A DNA stretch of 64,000 nucleotides from Pseudomonas fluorescens (GTDB lineage Bacteria; Pseudomonadota; Gammaproteobacteria; Pseudomonadales; Pseudomonadaceae). The DNA lies in the NCBI RefSeq assembly GCF_000802965.1, contig NZ_JSAK01000002.1, positions 301,043 to 365,042 on the forward strand. Reading direction: 5' to 3'. Shown one piece after another: positions 1 to 9,828 of the stretch. Every line of letters starts with the position of its first letter. Position 1 is the first letter of the stretch. The position numbers and the translations under genes were made by a program. Below the pieces are notes generated by a model. The model was not told where the DNA came from and made no database searches. It was given only the letters and a program-made list of their open reading frames with translations.

Positions 1-2122
<2,122 letters not shown>

Positions 2123-2188
2123 TTGAAACTCCTGATGAATTCGAATATCCGCTGAGCCGATCACCGATCTAAAAACGGGTTATTACCC

Positions 2189-2306
2189 GTGGCGAGGGAG
2201 CTTGCTCCCGCTCGGCTGCGAAGCAGTCGCAAAAACCGGTCAATCGCATGTTCCTGAAGAAAATGGGGCCGCTTCGCGACCCAGCGGGAGCAAGCTCCCT
2301 CGCCAC
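2189..2306. repeat. REPIN, family A (GTGGCGAGGGAGCTTGCTCC type)
   Basis: Two inverted copies of the GTGGCGAGGGAGCTTGCTCC core flank a variable middle. The element fills most of the gap between glgE and treS. A shorter perfect palindrome, ACGGGT-N4-ACCCGT, overlaps its left edge at 2175-2190. In such an intra-operon gap a REPIN can act as a transcript-stabilising hairpin, which is inference here. Confidence 0.9.
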
Positions 2307-2322
2307 AGGGTTGGTAGTGAAT

Positions 2323-4320
2323 TCAAGATGAGGTAATCCGCCAAATCCCGAACGGCTGTTGGGCCGGGTCGATTCGCATGAATTGGTATTTGCCGTGCCA
2401 GGTCCAGCGATGGCCGTTCATCAAGTCTTCGCCCTGGGTACTGGCATCGTCGGGCAAGCCCATTTCCCACAGCGGCAATTCGAAATTCGCCTCCTGCGGG
2501 TGATGCGAATCAAGACTCACCGCCACCAGAATGAAGTTGCTGCCATCGGCGCTGCGCTTGCCGAAATACAGAATGTTGTCATTCCAGGCGTTGTAGACCT
2601 TCAGGCCCAGGTGCGTATGCAGCGCCGGGTTCTGCCGGCGGATGCGATTGAGCTGGGCGATTTCGGCAATGATGTTGCCCGGCGCAGTGAAGTCCCGTGG
2701 GCGGATCTCGTACTTCTCGGAATTGAGGTACTCCTCCTTGCCCGGCACCGGCGCTGATTCACACAGTTCAAAACCGGAATACATGCCCCACAGGCCCGAG
2801 CCCATGGTCGCCAGCGCCGCGCGGATGAGAAACCCGGCCCGTCCGGACTCATGCAGGAACGCCGGGTTGATGTCCGGCGTATTGACGAAGAAATTCGGCC
2901 GATAGCATTCGCGCCACGGCGATTCATTGAGCTCAGTGAAATAGGTCGCCAACTCTTGTTTGGTGTTGCGCCAGGTGAAGTAGGTGTAACTCTGGGAGTA
3001 ACCGACCTTGCCCAATCGCGCCATCATCGCCGGGGTGGTGAACGCTTCAGCGAGGAAAATCACCTCGGGGTACAGCGCCCGCACATCGGCGATCAGCCAT
3101 TGCCAGAACGGCAGCGGCTTGGTGTGCGGGTTGTCGACGCGAAAGATCTTCACGCCCTCCTCGACCCAGCCGACCACAATGTCGCGCAACTCAAGCCAGA
3201 GACTGGGAATCGCGTCCGCGGCATAGAAGTCGACGTTGACGATGTCCTGGTATTTTTTCGGTGGGTTCTCGGCGTATTTGATCGTGCCGTCCGGGCGCCA
3301 GTTGAACCAGCCGGGATGCTGCTGCAGCCACGGGTGATCCTGGGAACACTGGATGGCGAAGTCGAGGGCGATTTCCAGTCCGTAATCGGCTGCTGCCGCG
3401 ACCAGTCGGCGGAAGTCTTCGCGGGTGCCCAGTTCGGAATGAATCGCCTCGTGGCCGCCCTCTTCGCTGCCGATGGCATAGGGGCTGCCGGGATCGTCGG
3501 GCCCGGCCGTGAGGGAATTGTTCGGGCCTTTGCGGTAGCTGCGGCCGATCGGGTGGATTGGCGGGAAGTACAGAACGTCGAAGCCCATGTCCTGAATCAT
3601 CGGCAGCCGCGAGTGCACGTCATTGAATGTACCGTGGCGCGCCGGATCGTCGGTGATCGAGCGCGGAAACAATTCATACCAACTGGCGAACTGCGCCAGC
3701 TCGCGCTCGACATCCACCGGGTACTCGGGGCTCAGGCTCAGGTAAGCGCGATGATCCGCCTGGGCCATCAGTTCGGCGCTACGCTGGTGCAGAAACAGCG
3801 CGACCTGCTCGGTTTCGAGCAGCCCGGACAATTCGTGGTGCAGCGCGGCCAGTTGTTCGCTCAGTTGCCCTTCGGCACGTTCGGCCGCTTGCTGGACGTG
3901 TAGACGACCCTCTTGCAACTCAAGGCTGACAGGAACGCCGGCGGTGTGCTTTTTATCCAGTTCGTAGCGGAAACTGGCGAACTGATCGATCCAGGCTTCG
4001 ATACAGAAGACATAGCGGCCCTGATCTTCCACACGGAACTGGCCTTGCCAGCCGTTATTGCCCAGATCGGTCAGGGTTTCGCTATGCCAGACCTCATCGC
4101 CCTCGATGCGCCAACGTACGCGAACGGCGAGCTTGTCGTGACCATCGGCAAACACCTTGCTGGTCACCACCACGTTCTGCCCCACCACAGCCTTGACCGC
4201 GAATTGCCCGCCTTCGAGCGTCGGCATGGTGTTTTCGATCGCGATTCGTGGCAACAGAAGCGCCTGCGACAGCGGCATGTGCGGGTTGTAGCTCAACTCA
4301 GTCGGTTTTTCAGCAGTCAT
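2323..4320 (-). CDS. glgE: Maltosyltransferase GlgE (alpha-1,4-glucan:maltose-1-phosphate)
   Basis: Transfers maltosyl units from maltose-1-phosphate to the non-reducing end of alpha-1,4-glucan. The length, 665 aa, is normal for GlgE. An N-terminal beta-rich domain (about 25-130) is followed by a helical insert and the GH13 barrel. KIFRVDNPHTKP places the nucleophile Asp at residue 396 and FLAEAFT the acid/base Glu at 425, two residues offset from the well-studied Streptomyces enzyme. The specific segments IHPIGRSYRKGPNN and ENPPKKYQDI are GlgE hallmarks. The start is supported by AGGAG 10 bases upstream. It is transcribed toward treS; the two enzymes form consecutive steps in making glucan from trehalose. 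Confidence 0.96.
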   Translation of the reverse strand: MTAEKPTELSYNPHMPLSQALLLPRIAIENTMPTLEGGQFAVKAVVGQNVVVTSKVFADGHDKLAVRVRWRIEGDEVWHSETLTDLGNNGWQGQFRVEDQGRYVFCIEAWIDQFASFRYELDKKHTAGVPVSLELQEGRLHVQQAAERAEGQLSEQLAALHHELSGLLETEQVALFLHQRSAELMAQADHRAYLSLSPEYPVDVERELAQFASWYELFPRSITDDPARHGTFNDVHSRLPMIQDMGFDVLYFPPIHPIGRSYRKGPNNSLTAGPDDPGSPYAIGSEEGGHEAIHSELGTREDFRRLVAAAADYGLEIALDFAIQCSQDHPWLQQHPGWFNWRPDGTIKYAENPPKKYQDIVNVDFYAADAIPSLWLELRDIVVGWVEEGVKIFRVDNPHTKPLPFWQWLIADVRALYPEVIFLAEAFTTPAMMARLGKVGYSQSYTYFTWRNTKQELATYFTELNESPWRECYRPNFFVNTPDINPAFLHESGRAGFLIRAALATMGSGLWGMYSGFELCESAPVPGKEEYLNSEKYEIRPRDFTAPGNIIAEIAQLNRIRRQNPALHTHLGLKVYNAWNDNILYFGKRSADGSNFILVAVSLDSHHPQEANFELPLWEMGLPDDASTQGEDLMNGHRWTWHGKYQFMRIDPAQQPFGIWRITSS

Positions 4321-4525
4321 CGAGCATCACTCCTTTACGCCCCATGGACGCTCTTGTGTCTGGTTGTCGTCGGCACCGGAAGCCCCGCGCCGAATGAACT
4401 CACTTAGGTTCCGAGCGGCTGGCACCGGCAAAAGTTCATAGGCAATTGGCTGGAATCAAAACCTTCACACGGTGGTCAACCAACTTAAGCACGACTCACG
4501 CCATGTGCCACTGGAGGTTAGACCG

Positions 4526-4693
4526 ATGACCAATCCTTTCCCCGCCGCAACACCCGACCCGAACATCGACGACCCGGTGATCCCACCCACCGATCCGCAA
4601 CCGGTGCCCGAAGAAGAGCCGCCAGGCACCAACCCACCGCCGAGGGAAGAACCACCGACGACGATGCCGCCGGTGATTGTTACACCTGAATAA
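4526..4693 (+). CDS. Small proline-rich acidic protein (55 aa), function unknown
   Basis: A 55-residue product starting MTNPFPAATPDPNIDDPVI, composed mostly of Pro, Glu, Asp and Thr and predicted to be disordered. There is no signal peptide or membrane segment. A good ribosome binding site (GGAGG, positions 4513-4517) sits 8 bases before the ATG, which is the main reason to call it real. It is convergent with the mgtC-like gene and is followed at once by a REPIN. I recall similar short Pro-rich proteins in other Pseudomonas genomes but cannot name a family or role. Confidence 0.6.
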   Translation: MTNPFPAATPDPNIDDPVIPPTDPQPVPEEEPPGTNPPPREEPPTTMPPVIVTPE

Positions 4694-4702
4694 AGGCAAC
4701 CC

Positions 4703-4806
4703 CTGTAGGAGCTGCCGAAGGCTGCGATCTTTTGACTTTGATTTTTGCCGCATCGAAGAATGCCGAAGAAAAAGATCAAAAGATCGCAGCCTTCGGCAGC
4801 TCCTAC
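4703..4806. repeat. REPIN, family B (CTGTAGGAGCTGCCGAAGGC type)
   Basis: An inverted pair of CTGTAGGAGCTGCCGAAGGC...GATCTTTTGA cores lies between the convergent small proline-rich gene and the mgtC-like gene. Its right end supplies the TAG stop codon of the mgtC-like gene. It is well placed to act as a bidirectional terminator or mRNA 3' end. Confidence 0.9.
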
Positions 4807-5306
4807 ATTGGGTCTTTGTCTTTATCGATGAGTTTTACGATTCTTGGCATCACGCCGAGGATTGCCAGCGCCAACAGTGTGCTGACCACTGCCGTGGCTT
4901 CGCGGCCTAACCCGGCCGAGACGCCGATGGCGGCGGTCATCCATAAACCGGCGGCGGTGGTCAGGCCTTTGACGTGGCCTTCGTCACCTTCCTGGTTTTT
5001 CAGGATGGTGCCGGCGCCGAGGAAGCCGATGCCGGCGATCACGCCCTGCACCACCCGGCTCATGGCGTCGGCCTGGGAACCGGACATCTGTGGCACCAGC
5101 ACAAACAGCGCCGCGCCGAGGGCTACCAGCATGTGCGTACGCACGCCCGCAGCCTTGCCCTTGTGCTCGCGCTCGAAGCCGAGAATGCCGCCCAGCAGTG
5201 CCGCCATCAGCAGGCGCACGGTGATGCGGGTCAATTGTGCTGCGTCGCCGATGTCGGCGAATTCCGCTTGCAGGGTTACCCAGACTTCATGCCACCAGGC
5301 GTTCAT
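4803..5306 (-). CDS. MgtC/SapB family inner-membrane protein
   Basis: A 167-aa hydrophobic protein with about four transmembrane segments. LLMAALLGGILGFEREHKGK followed by AGVRTHMLVALGAALF is the conserved MgtC/SapB N-terminal signature. MgtC proteins act on phosphate and ATP homeostasis during Mg limitation or host contact; short MgtC-like paralogues such as this one, which lack the long C-terminal ACT-like domain of MgtC, are less understood. I chose the ATG at 5306 because AAGGA precedes it; an in-frame extension to 5366 has no ribosome site. The TAG stop falls inside the neighbouring REPIN. No Mg-transport gene is adjacent. Confidence 0.85.
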   Translation of the reverse strand: MNAWWHEVWVTLQAEFADIGDAAQLTRITVRLLMAALLGGILGFEREHKGKAAGVRTHMLVALGAALFVLVPQMSGSQADAMSRVVQGVIAGIGFLGAGTILKNQEGDEGHVKGLTTAAGLWMTAAIGVSAGLGREATAVVSTLLALAILGVMPRIVKLIDKDKDPM

Positions 5307-5427
5307 GCAGTTGTCCTTGAGAAGAGCCATGGAGGATGGACCGCAGCGACCATTAATCGGTTGCACAGAACGATAGCGATTGCTGGCGACCTAACGCTTC
5401 AGTACCCGATGAAAAAAGGATCTCGTC

Positions 5428-5661
5428 ATGACCGTGCGCATCGAAAACGAAACCTGCTTCTTCACCACCGAAAACGGCGAGGAAATTCGCCTGTGTCCCG
5501 ATGTCACCATCGTCACCGACTCGGCCAAGGCCATGTCGGCGGTGGATCTCAACGGCCAGCGCATCTACATCACCGAAGCAGAAGCCGACGCATTAACCGT
5601 AGCAGGCGCGATTGACGGTCGCCGGCATTTGAAGGCGACAGACAGTGATTCGGTGATTTGA
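5428..5661 (+). CDS. DUF3203-like small protein
   Basis: A 77-aa soluble protein starting MTVRIENETCFFTTENGEEI with no signal peptide or membrane segment. The pattern of an N-terminal beta-hairpin, a central VTIVTDSAKAMSAVDLNGQR segment and the ending ITEAEADALTVAGAIDGRRH matches what I recall of DUF3203, a small family largely confined to Pseudomonas with no known function. AAAGGA lies 8 bases before the ATG. It stands alone between divergent mgtC and ccoG. Confidence 0.75.
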   Translation: MTVRIENETCFFTTENGEEIRLCPDVTIVTDSAKAMSAVDLNGQRIYITEAEADALTVAGAIDGRRHLKATDSDSVI

Positions 5662-5675
5662 CTGATCCGCATCAA
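5662..5675 (+). promoter_or_regulatory. Possible Anr/FNR box upstream of ccoG
   Basis: CTGATCCGCATCAA matches the Anr consensus TTGAT-N4-ATCAA except for the first base. It lies about 180 bases before the likely ccoG start and just after the DUF3203 stop. Anaerobic control of cbb3 assembly genes by Anr/FNR is established in related bacteria. The distance means it could sit upstream of a transcription start with a longish leader. The match may be chance. Confidence 0.4.
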
Positions 5676-5856
5676 CAGCACCCGCAGGCGCCTGATATAG
5701 CTGCCCGCGTCCCACCGCGACAGGTGCTTCAACTTGTCGCAGGCCGGGGCTAGCACCCCATCTGATCCGGTTTTTATTGCAATACCTGAGTCTGTTATGC
5801 AAACAGATCGCCGCTCATAGTGCTCCTGCCTGATGGAGGCTGATGAGCGAAAGACC

Positions 5857-7269
5857 ATGAGCGAAAGAATCCCCGTCCGAACCGTAGAAACATTCGAACC
5901 TTCACGCCCGAAGATGAAGGTCAAGACCAGCGACAACCTGATCCACACCCGCAGTTTCACCGGCCTGTTTCGCACCCTGCGCATCAGCGGCGCAGGCGTG
6001 CTGTTTTTGTTGTTCTTCGGCACGGTGTGGTTGAACTGGGGCGGCCGCCAGGCCGTGCTCTGGGATCTTTCCGAAAGTAAATTCCACATCTTCGGCGCGA
6101 CCTTCTGGCCACAGGATTTCATCCTGCTCTCGGCGCTGCTGATCATCGCTGCGTTCGGCCTGTTTGCGATCACCGTGTTTGCGGGGCGGGTCTGGTGCGG
6201 CTACACCTGCCCGCAGAGCTCCTGGACCTGGATCTTCATGTGGTGCGAAAAAATCATAGAAGGCGAACGCAATCAGCGGATCAAACTGCAAGCCGCCCCC
6301 TGGGGCTTGAACAAGTTGATGCGCCGCTCGGCCAAGCACACCTTGTGGCTGGCCATCAGCCTGCTGACCGGCCTGACCTTCGTTGGCTACTTCACACCGA
6401 TCCGCCCGTTGGCCGAAGAACTGCTGACCTTGCAAATGAGCGGCATCAGTCTGTTCTGGGTGCTGTTCTTTACCGGGGCCACTTACATCAACGCCGGTTG
6501 GCTGCGTGAAGCCGTGTGCATGCACATGTGCCCGTACGCGCGGTTCCAGAGCGTGATGTTCGACAAGGATACCCTGACCATTTCCTACGACGTCGCCCGT
6601 GGCGAGAACCGTGGCCCGCGCAAGCGTGAGGTCAAACCGGCGGAGGTGGGCCTCGGTGACTGCATCGACTGTCAGCTCTGCGTGCAGGTCTGCCCGACCG
6701 GCATCGACATCCGCGACGGTTTGCAGATGGAATGCATCGGTTGCGCCGCGTGCATCGACGCCTGTGATTCGATCATGGACAAGATGGGTTACGCTCCCGG
6801 GCTGATCAGCTATACCTCGGAGCACCAGTTGCAGGGTGGCAAAACTCACCTGTTACGCCCACGATTGATTGGTTACACCGCCGTGCTATTGGTGATGATC
6901 GCGGCCCTGGTGCTGGCGTTGGTCGAGCGGCCGATGGTGTCGCTGGACGTGAGCAAGGACCGTGGCCTGTTCCGCGAGAACAGTCAGGGGCAGATCGAAA
7001 ACATCTACAGCCTGAAGGTCATCAACAAAACTCAGCAGCGTCAGGACTACCGTCTGACGTTGGTCGATGGCGATGGCTTCCAGTTGCAAGGCAAGACCGA
7101 ATTGAGCCTGGCGCCCGGGGAGATTGTCGACGTGCCGGTGTCGGTGGCGATGACCACGGAGCGGCCGAGCAGTAGTTCGCAGAGCATCAGTTTCAGGATT
7201 GTCGACAGCGATGAACCCGGCATTTATAGCGAAGCGAAGAGCCGGTTTGTGGCGCCGATGAATCGTTGA
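5857..7269 (+). CDS. ccoG: CcoG (RdxA/FixG), cbb3 oxidase assembly protein
   Basis: A membrane iron-sulfur protein needed for assembly of cbb3-type cytochrome c oxidase; work in Rhodobacter shows it reduces Cu(II) for copper delivery. The 470-aa product has several transmembrane segments, the motif FAGRVWCGYTCPQSSWTWIF, two ferredoxin clusters (CIDCQLCVQVCP and CIGCAACIDACD, near residues 268-304), another membrane helix, then a C-terminal Ig-like FixG domain. I start at MSERIPV (5857); an ATG 24 bases earlier is possible and sits on the GGAGG. No ccoNOQP or ccoHIS genes are visible beside it, so it appears detached here. Confidence 0.95.
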   Translation: MSERIPVRTVETFEPSRPKMKVKTSDNLIHTRSFTGLFRTLRISGAGVLFLLFFGTVWLNWGGRQAVLWDLSESKFHIFGATFWPQDFILLSALLIIAAFGLFAITVFAGRVWCGYTCPQSSWTWIFMWCEKIIEGERNQRIKLQAAPWGLNKLMRRSAKHTLWLAISLLTGLTFVGYFTPIRPLAEELLTLQMSGISLFWVLFFTGATYINAGWLREAVCMHMCPYARFQSVMFDKDTLTISYDVARGENRGPRKREVKPAEVGLGDCIDCQLCVQVCPTGIDIRDGLQMECIGCAACIDACDSIMDKMGYAPGLISYTSEHQLQGGKTHLLRPRLIGYTAVLLVMIAALVLALVERPMVSLDVSKDRGLFRENSQGQIENIYSLKVINKTQQRQDYRLTLVDGDGFQLQGKTELSLAPGEIVDVPVSVAMTTERPSSSSQSISFRIVDSDEPGIYSEAKSRFVAPMNR

Positions 7270-7290
7270 GCCTTTAAGATGCAAACCGTT

Positions 7291-7383
7291 GTGGCGAGGG
7301 AGCTTGCTCCCGCTGGGGTGCGAAGCGCCCCTAAAAAATTGGCGACTGCTGCGCAGCCGAGCGGGAGCAAGCTCCCTCGCCAC
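7291..7383. repeat. REPIN, family A
   Basis: Inverted pair of GTGGCGAGGGAGCTTGCTCC cores with a short middle, between ccoG and the downstream MocR-type regulator. It separates two genes on the same strand, so it may end or shield the ccoG transcript. Confidence 0.9.
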
Positions 7384-7410
7384 AGTATTCGATTCAATTG
7401 CGGGATCCCG

Positions 7411-8820
7411 ATGAAACGCTACGAAAAATTCGCCGACGACATCGCTGAACTGATCCGCTCCGGCGTCCTCGGCCCCGGCCAGCGCGTGCCTTCGGTGCGC
7501 TACGCCAGCCAGACCTACGGCGTCAGCCCGTCTACCGTGTTCCAGGCTTATTACCTGCTTGAGCGCCGTGGCCTGATCCGCGCCCGCCCGCGTTCCGGCT
7601 ATTTCGTCAACGCCCATGCACCGCGCCCGTTCTGCGAACCAGTGATCAGTAGCCAGGTCAACGAATCCACCGAAGTCGACGTCAGCGAATTGGTGTTCTC
7701 GGTCCTCGACTCGATCAAGGACCCGAACACCGTGCCATTCGGCTCGGCATTTCCCAGCCCTACCCTGTTTCCGCTGCAACGCCTGTCACGCTCTCTGGCC
7801 AGTGCCAGCCGCGAGATGGACCCGCGCATGGTCGTCACCGACATGTCGCCGGGCAACCCGCAACTGCGGCGGCAGATCGCCCTGCGCTACATGGTCGGCG
7901 GCCTGATGCTGCCGATGGAAGAACTGCTCATCACCAACGGCGCCCTCGAAGCCTTGAACCTTTGCCTGCAAGCGGTCACCGAACCCGGCGACCTGGTGGC
8001 CATCGAAGCCCCGGCGTTCTATGCCTGCCTGCAAATCCTCGAGCGGCTGAAACTCAAAGCCGTGGAAATCCCCGTGCACCCGCGCGATGGCATCGACCTC
8101 GGCGTGCTCGCGCAAACCCTGGAACGTCACCCGATCAAGGTGTGCTGGTGCATGACCAGTTTCCAGAACCCCATGGGCGCGACCATGCCCGAGGCGAAGA
8201 AACAGGAATTGGTCGAGCTGCTGCGTAGCCACCAAGTGCCGTTGATCGAAGACGACGTCTATGCCGAGTTGTATTACGGCCAACAGGCGCCCAAACCGGC
8301 CAAGGCGTTTGACACCGAAGGGTTGGTGATGCACTGCGGTTCGTTCGCCAAGAGCCTCGCGCCCGGGTATCGAATCGGCTGGGTCGCCGCCGGGCGCTAT
8401 GCGCAGAAACTCGAACGGCTGAAACTCATGACCTCCCTGTGCGCATCGATGCCGGCCCAGGCTGCGATCGCCGACTACTTGCAACACGGTGGTTACGATC
8501 GGCATCTGCGCAAATTACGGTACGCGCTGGAGGAGCAGCAAAGCGCAATGTTGGCCGCCATTGCCCGGTACTTCCCCGCTGAAACCCGCGTCAGCCAGCC
8601 AGCCGGCGGGTACTTTTTGTGGCTGGAATTACCGGCGCAGATGGATTCGCTGAAGTTGTTTCAGATGGCGTTGGCGCAGGGCATCAGCGTTGCGCCGGGG
8701 CCGATATTTTCGCCAGCGCAGCGGTTCAGGAATTGTATTCGGTTGAACTATGGCAGCCCGTGGGATGAGGCTGCGGAAAAGGCGATGGAGACGCTGGGGC
8801 GAATTGTAAGATCCTTCTGA
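7411..8820 (+). CDS. MocR-type GntR regulator with aminotransferase domain
   Basis: A 469-aa transcription factor of the MocR subfamily. The N-terminal winged helix (about 1-75) shows IRSGVLGPGQRVPSVRYASQ and SPSTVFQAYYLLERRGLI. The rest is a fold-type I PLP-binding aminotransferase-like domain with SFQNPMGATMP, EDDVYAELYY and the lysine region HCGSFAKSLAPGYRIGW expected to bind PLP. The ligand and targets cannot be read from sequence; it resembles YdcR-like members more than PdxR. There is no strong Shine-Dalgarno before the ATG. Flanking genes (ccoG and a convergent SDR) do not suggest a regulon. Confidence 0.9.
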   Translation: MKRYEKFADDIAELIRSGVLGPGQRVPSVRYASQTYGVSPSTVFQAYYLLERRGLIRARPRSGYFVNAHAPRPFCEPVISSQVNESTEVDVSELVFSVLDSIKDPNTVPFGSAFPSPTLFPLQRLSRSLASASREMDPRMVVTDMSPGNPQLRRQIALRYMVGGLMLPMEELLITNGALEALNLCLQAVTEPGDLVAIEAPAFYACLQILERLKLKAVEIPVHPRDGIDLGVLAQTLERHPIKVCWCMTSFQNPMGATMPEAKKQELVELLRSHQVPLIEDDVYAELYYGQQAPKPAKAFDTEGLVMHCGSFAKSLAPGYRIGWVAAGRYAQKLERLKLMTSLCASMPAQAAIADYLQHGGYDRHLRKLRYALEEQQSAMLAAIARYFPAETRVSQPAGGYFLWLELPAQMDSLKLFQMALAQGISVAPGPIFSPAQRFRNCIRLNYGSPWDEAAEKAMETLGRIVRSF

Positions 8821-8823
8821 AAG

Positions 8824-8903
8824 CAAAGATCGCAGCCTGCGGCAGCTCCTACATGGGATTGAGTTTCCCTGTAGGAGCTGCCGCAGGCTGCGATCTTTTG
8901 ATC
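8824..8903. repeat. REPIN, family B, between convergent genes
   Basis: Two outward-facing copies of the GATCGCAGCCTGCGGCAGCT core lie between the MocR-type regulator and the convergent short-chain dehydrogenase, separated by a short spacer. Position and symmetry suit a shared bidirectional transcript end. Confidence 0.9.
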
Positions 8904-8910
8904 TTGATAC

Positions 8911-9657
8911 TTATCGCCCACCACCCAAATCGACAAACGTCCCCGTCGCATACGACGCCTTGTCCGACAGCAACCAGACAATAGCTTCCGCCACCTCATC
9001 CGGTCGCCCGCCCCGGGCCATCGGAATCGCCGACTCAAGCTTGCTGACCCGATCCGGATCTCCGCTCAGCGCATGGAAATCGGTGTAGATGTAGCCTGGA
9101 CGCACAGCATTGACGCGGATACCCTCGCCGGCCACTTCCTTGGACAGACCGATGGTGAAGGTGTCGAGCGCGCCTTTGGAAGCGGCGTAGTCGACGTACT
9201 CATTGGGCGCGCCCAGCCGAGCAGCGACGGAAGAGACGTTAACGATGCTGCCGCCCTGCCCGCCATGCTTGGGCGACATGCGCAGGATCGCGTGTTTGGC
9301 GCACAGTACGGGCGCCAGCACGTTGGTCTTGAGGATCTTGAGAATGCGGAACTCGGACATTTCGTCGACCCGCGACTTTTGCCCCACGGTGCCGGCGTTA
9401 TTCACCAATGCGGTGACCCGGCCCAGCTCGGTGTCGACCCGCTGGAACAGCGCGATCACTTCGTCTTCGATGCTGACGTCGGCACGCACGGCAATGGCCT
9501 GGGCACCGAGGGCGCGGACTTGCTCCAGCACGCTTTGTGCGGCCTGTTCATCGGCCAGGTAGTTGATGCAGATCCGATAGCCTTGTTTTGCGGCCAACAG
9601 GGCTGTGGCGGCGCCTATGCCGCGACTTCCGCCGGTGATGACAATGACTTTGTCCAT
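8911..9657 (-). CDS. Short-chain dehydrogenase/reductase (SDR)
   Basis: A classical SDR oxidoreductase of 248 aa. Visible motifs are the NAD(P)-binding TGGSRGIGAA near the N terminus, NNAGT, the catalytic serine region NVSSVAARLG and the active-site YAASK. The ending GTFVDLGGGR is typical of 3-oxoacyl-ACP-reductase-like and YgfF-like members. The ATG at 9657 has GGGGAAAG upstream and gives MDKVIVITGG at the very N terminus, so I reject a 25-residue longer start. The substrate is unknown. It stands between two REPINs. Confidence 0.92.
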   Translation of the reverse strand: MDKVIVITGGSRGIGAATALLAAKQGYRICINYLADEQAAQSVLEQVRALGAQAIAVRADVSIEDEVIALFQRVDTELGRVTALVNNAGTVGQKSRVDEMSEFRILKILKTNVLAPVLCAKHAILRMSPKHGGQGGSIVNVSSVAARLGAPNEYVDYAASKGALDTFTIGLSKEVAGEGIRVNAVRPGYIYTDFHALSGDPDRVSKLESAIPMARGGRPDEVAEAIVWLLSDKASYATGTFVDLGGGR

Positions 9658-9732
9658 GCAAGCTTTCCCCGTTTCAAGCGTAAGCAGTCGGGGGCAAGAA
9701 TAACCGTCATTTCCAAATTTTGCATAAGGCAA

Positions 9733-9815
9733 CTGTAGGAGCTGCCGCAGGCTGCGATCTTTTGATCTTGATCTTCAAAATCAACATCAAAACATCGCAG
9801 CCCGCGGCAGCTCCA
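9733..9815. repeat. REPIN, family B, partly degenerate
   Basis: Left core CTGTAGGAGCTGCCGCAGGC is intact; the right inverted copy has drifted (ACATCGCAGCCCGCGGCAGC). It lies between the MHYT-GGDEF-EAL gene and the SDR gene, both on the minus strand. Confidence 0.85.
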
Positions 9816-9828
9816 GAGGCCATTGATC

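Noticed and set aside
2175..2190. Short palindrome ACGGGT-N4-ACCCGT as a terminator
   Set aside because: Stem is only 6 bases, it merges into the REPIN and has no T-tract.
5565..6173. 202-codon minus-strand frame over the ccoG 5' region
   Set aside because: It overlaps DUF3203 and ccoG, both well supported, and has no homologous features.
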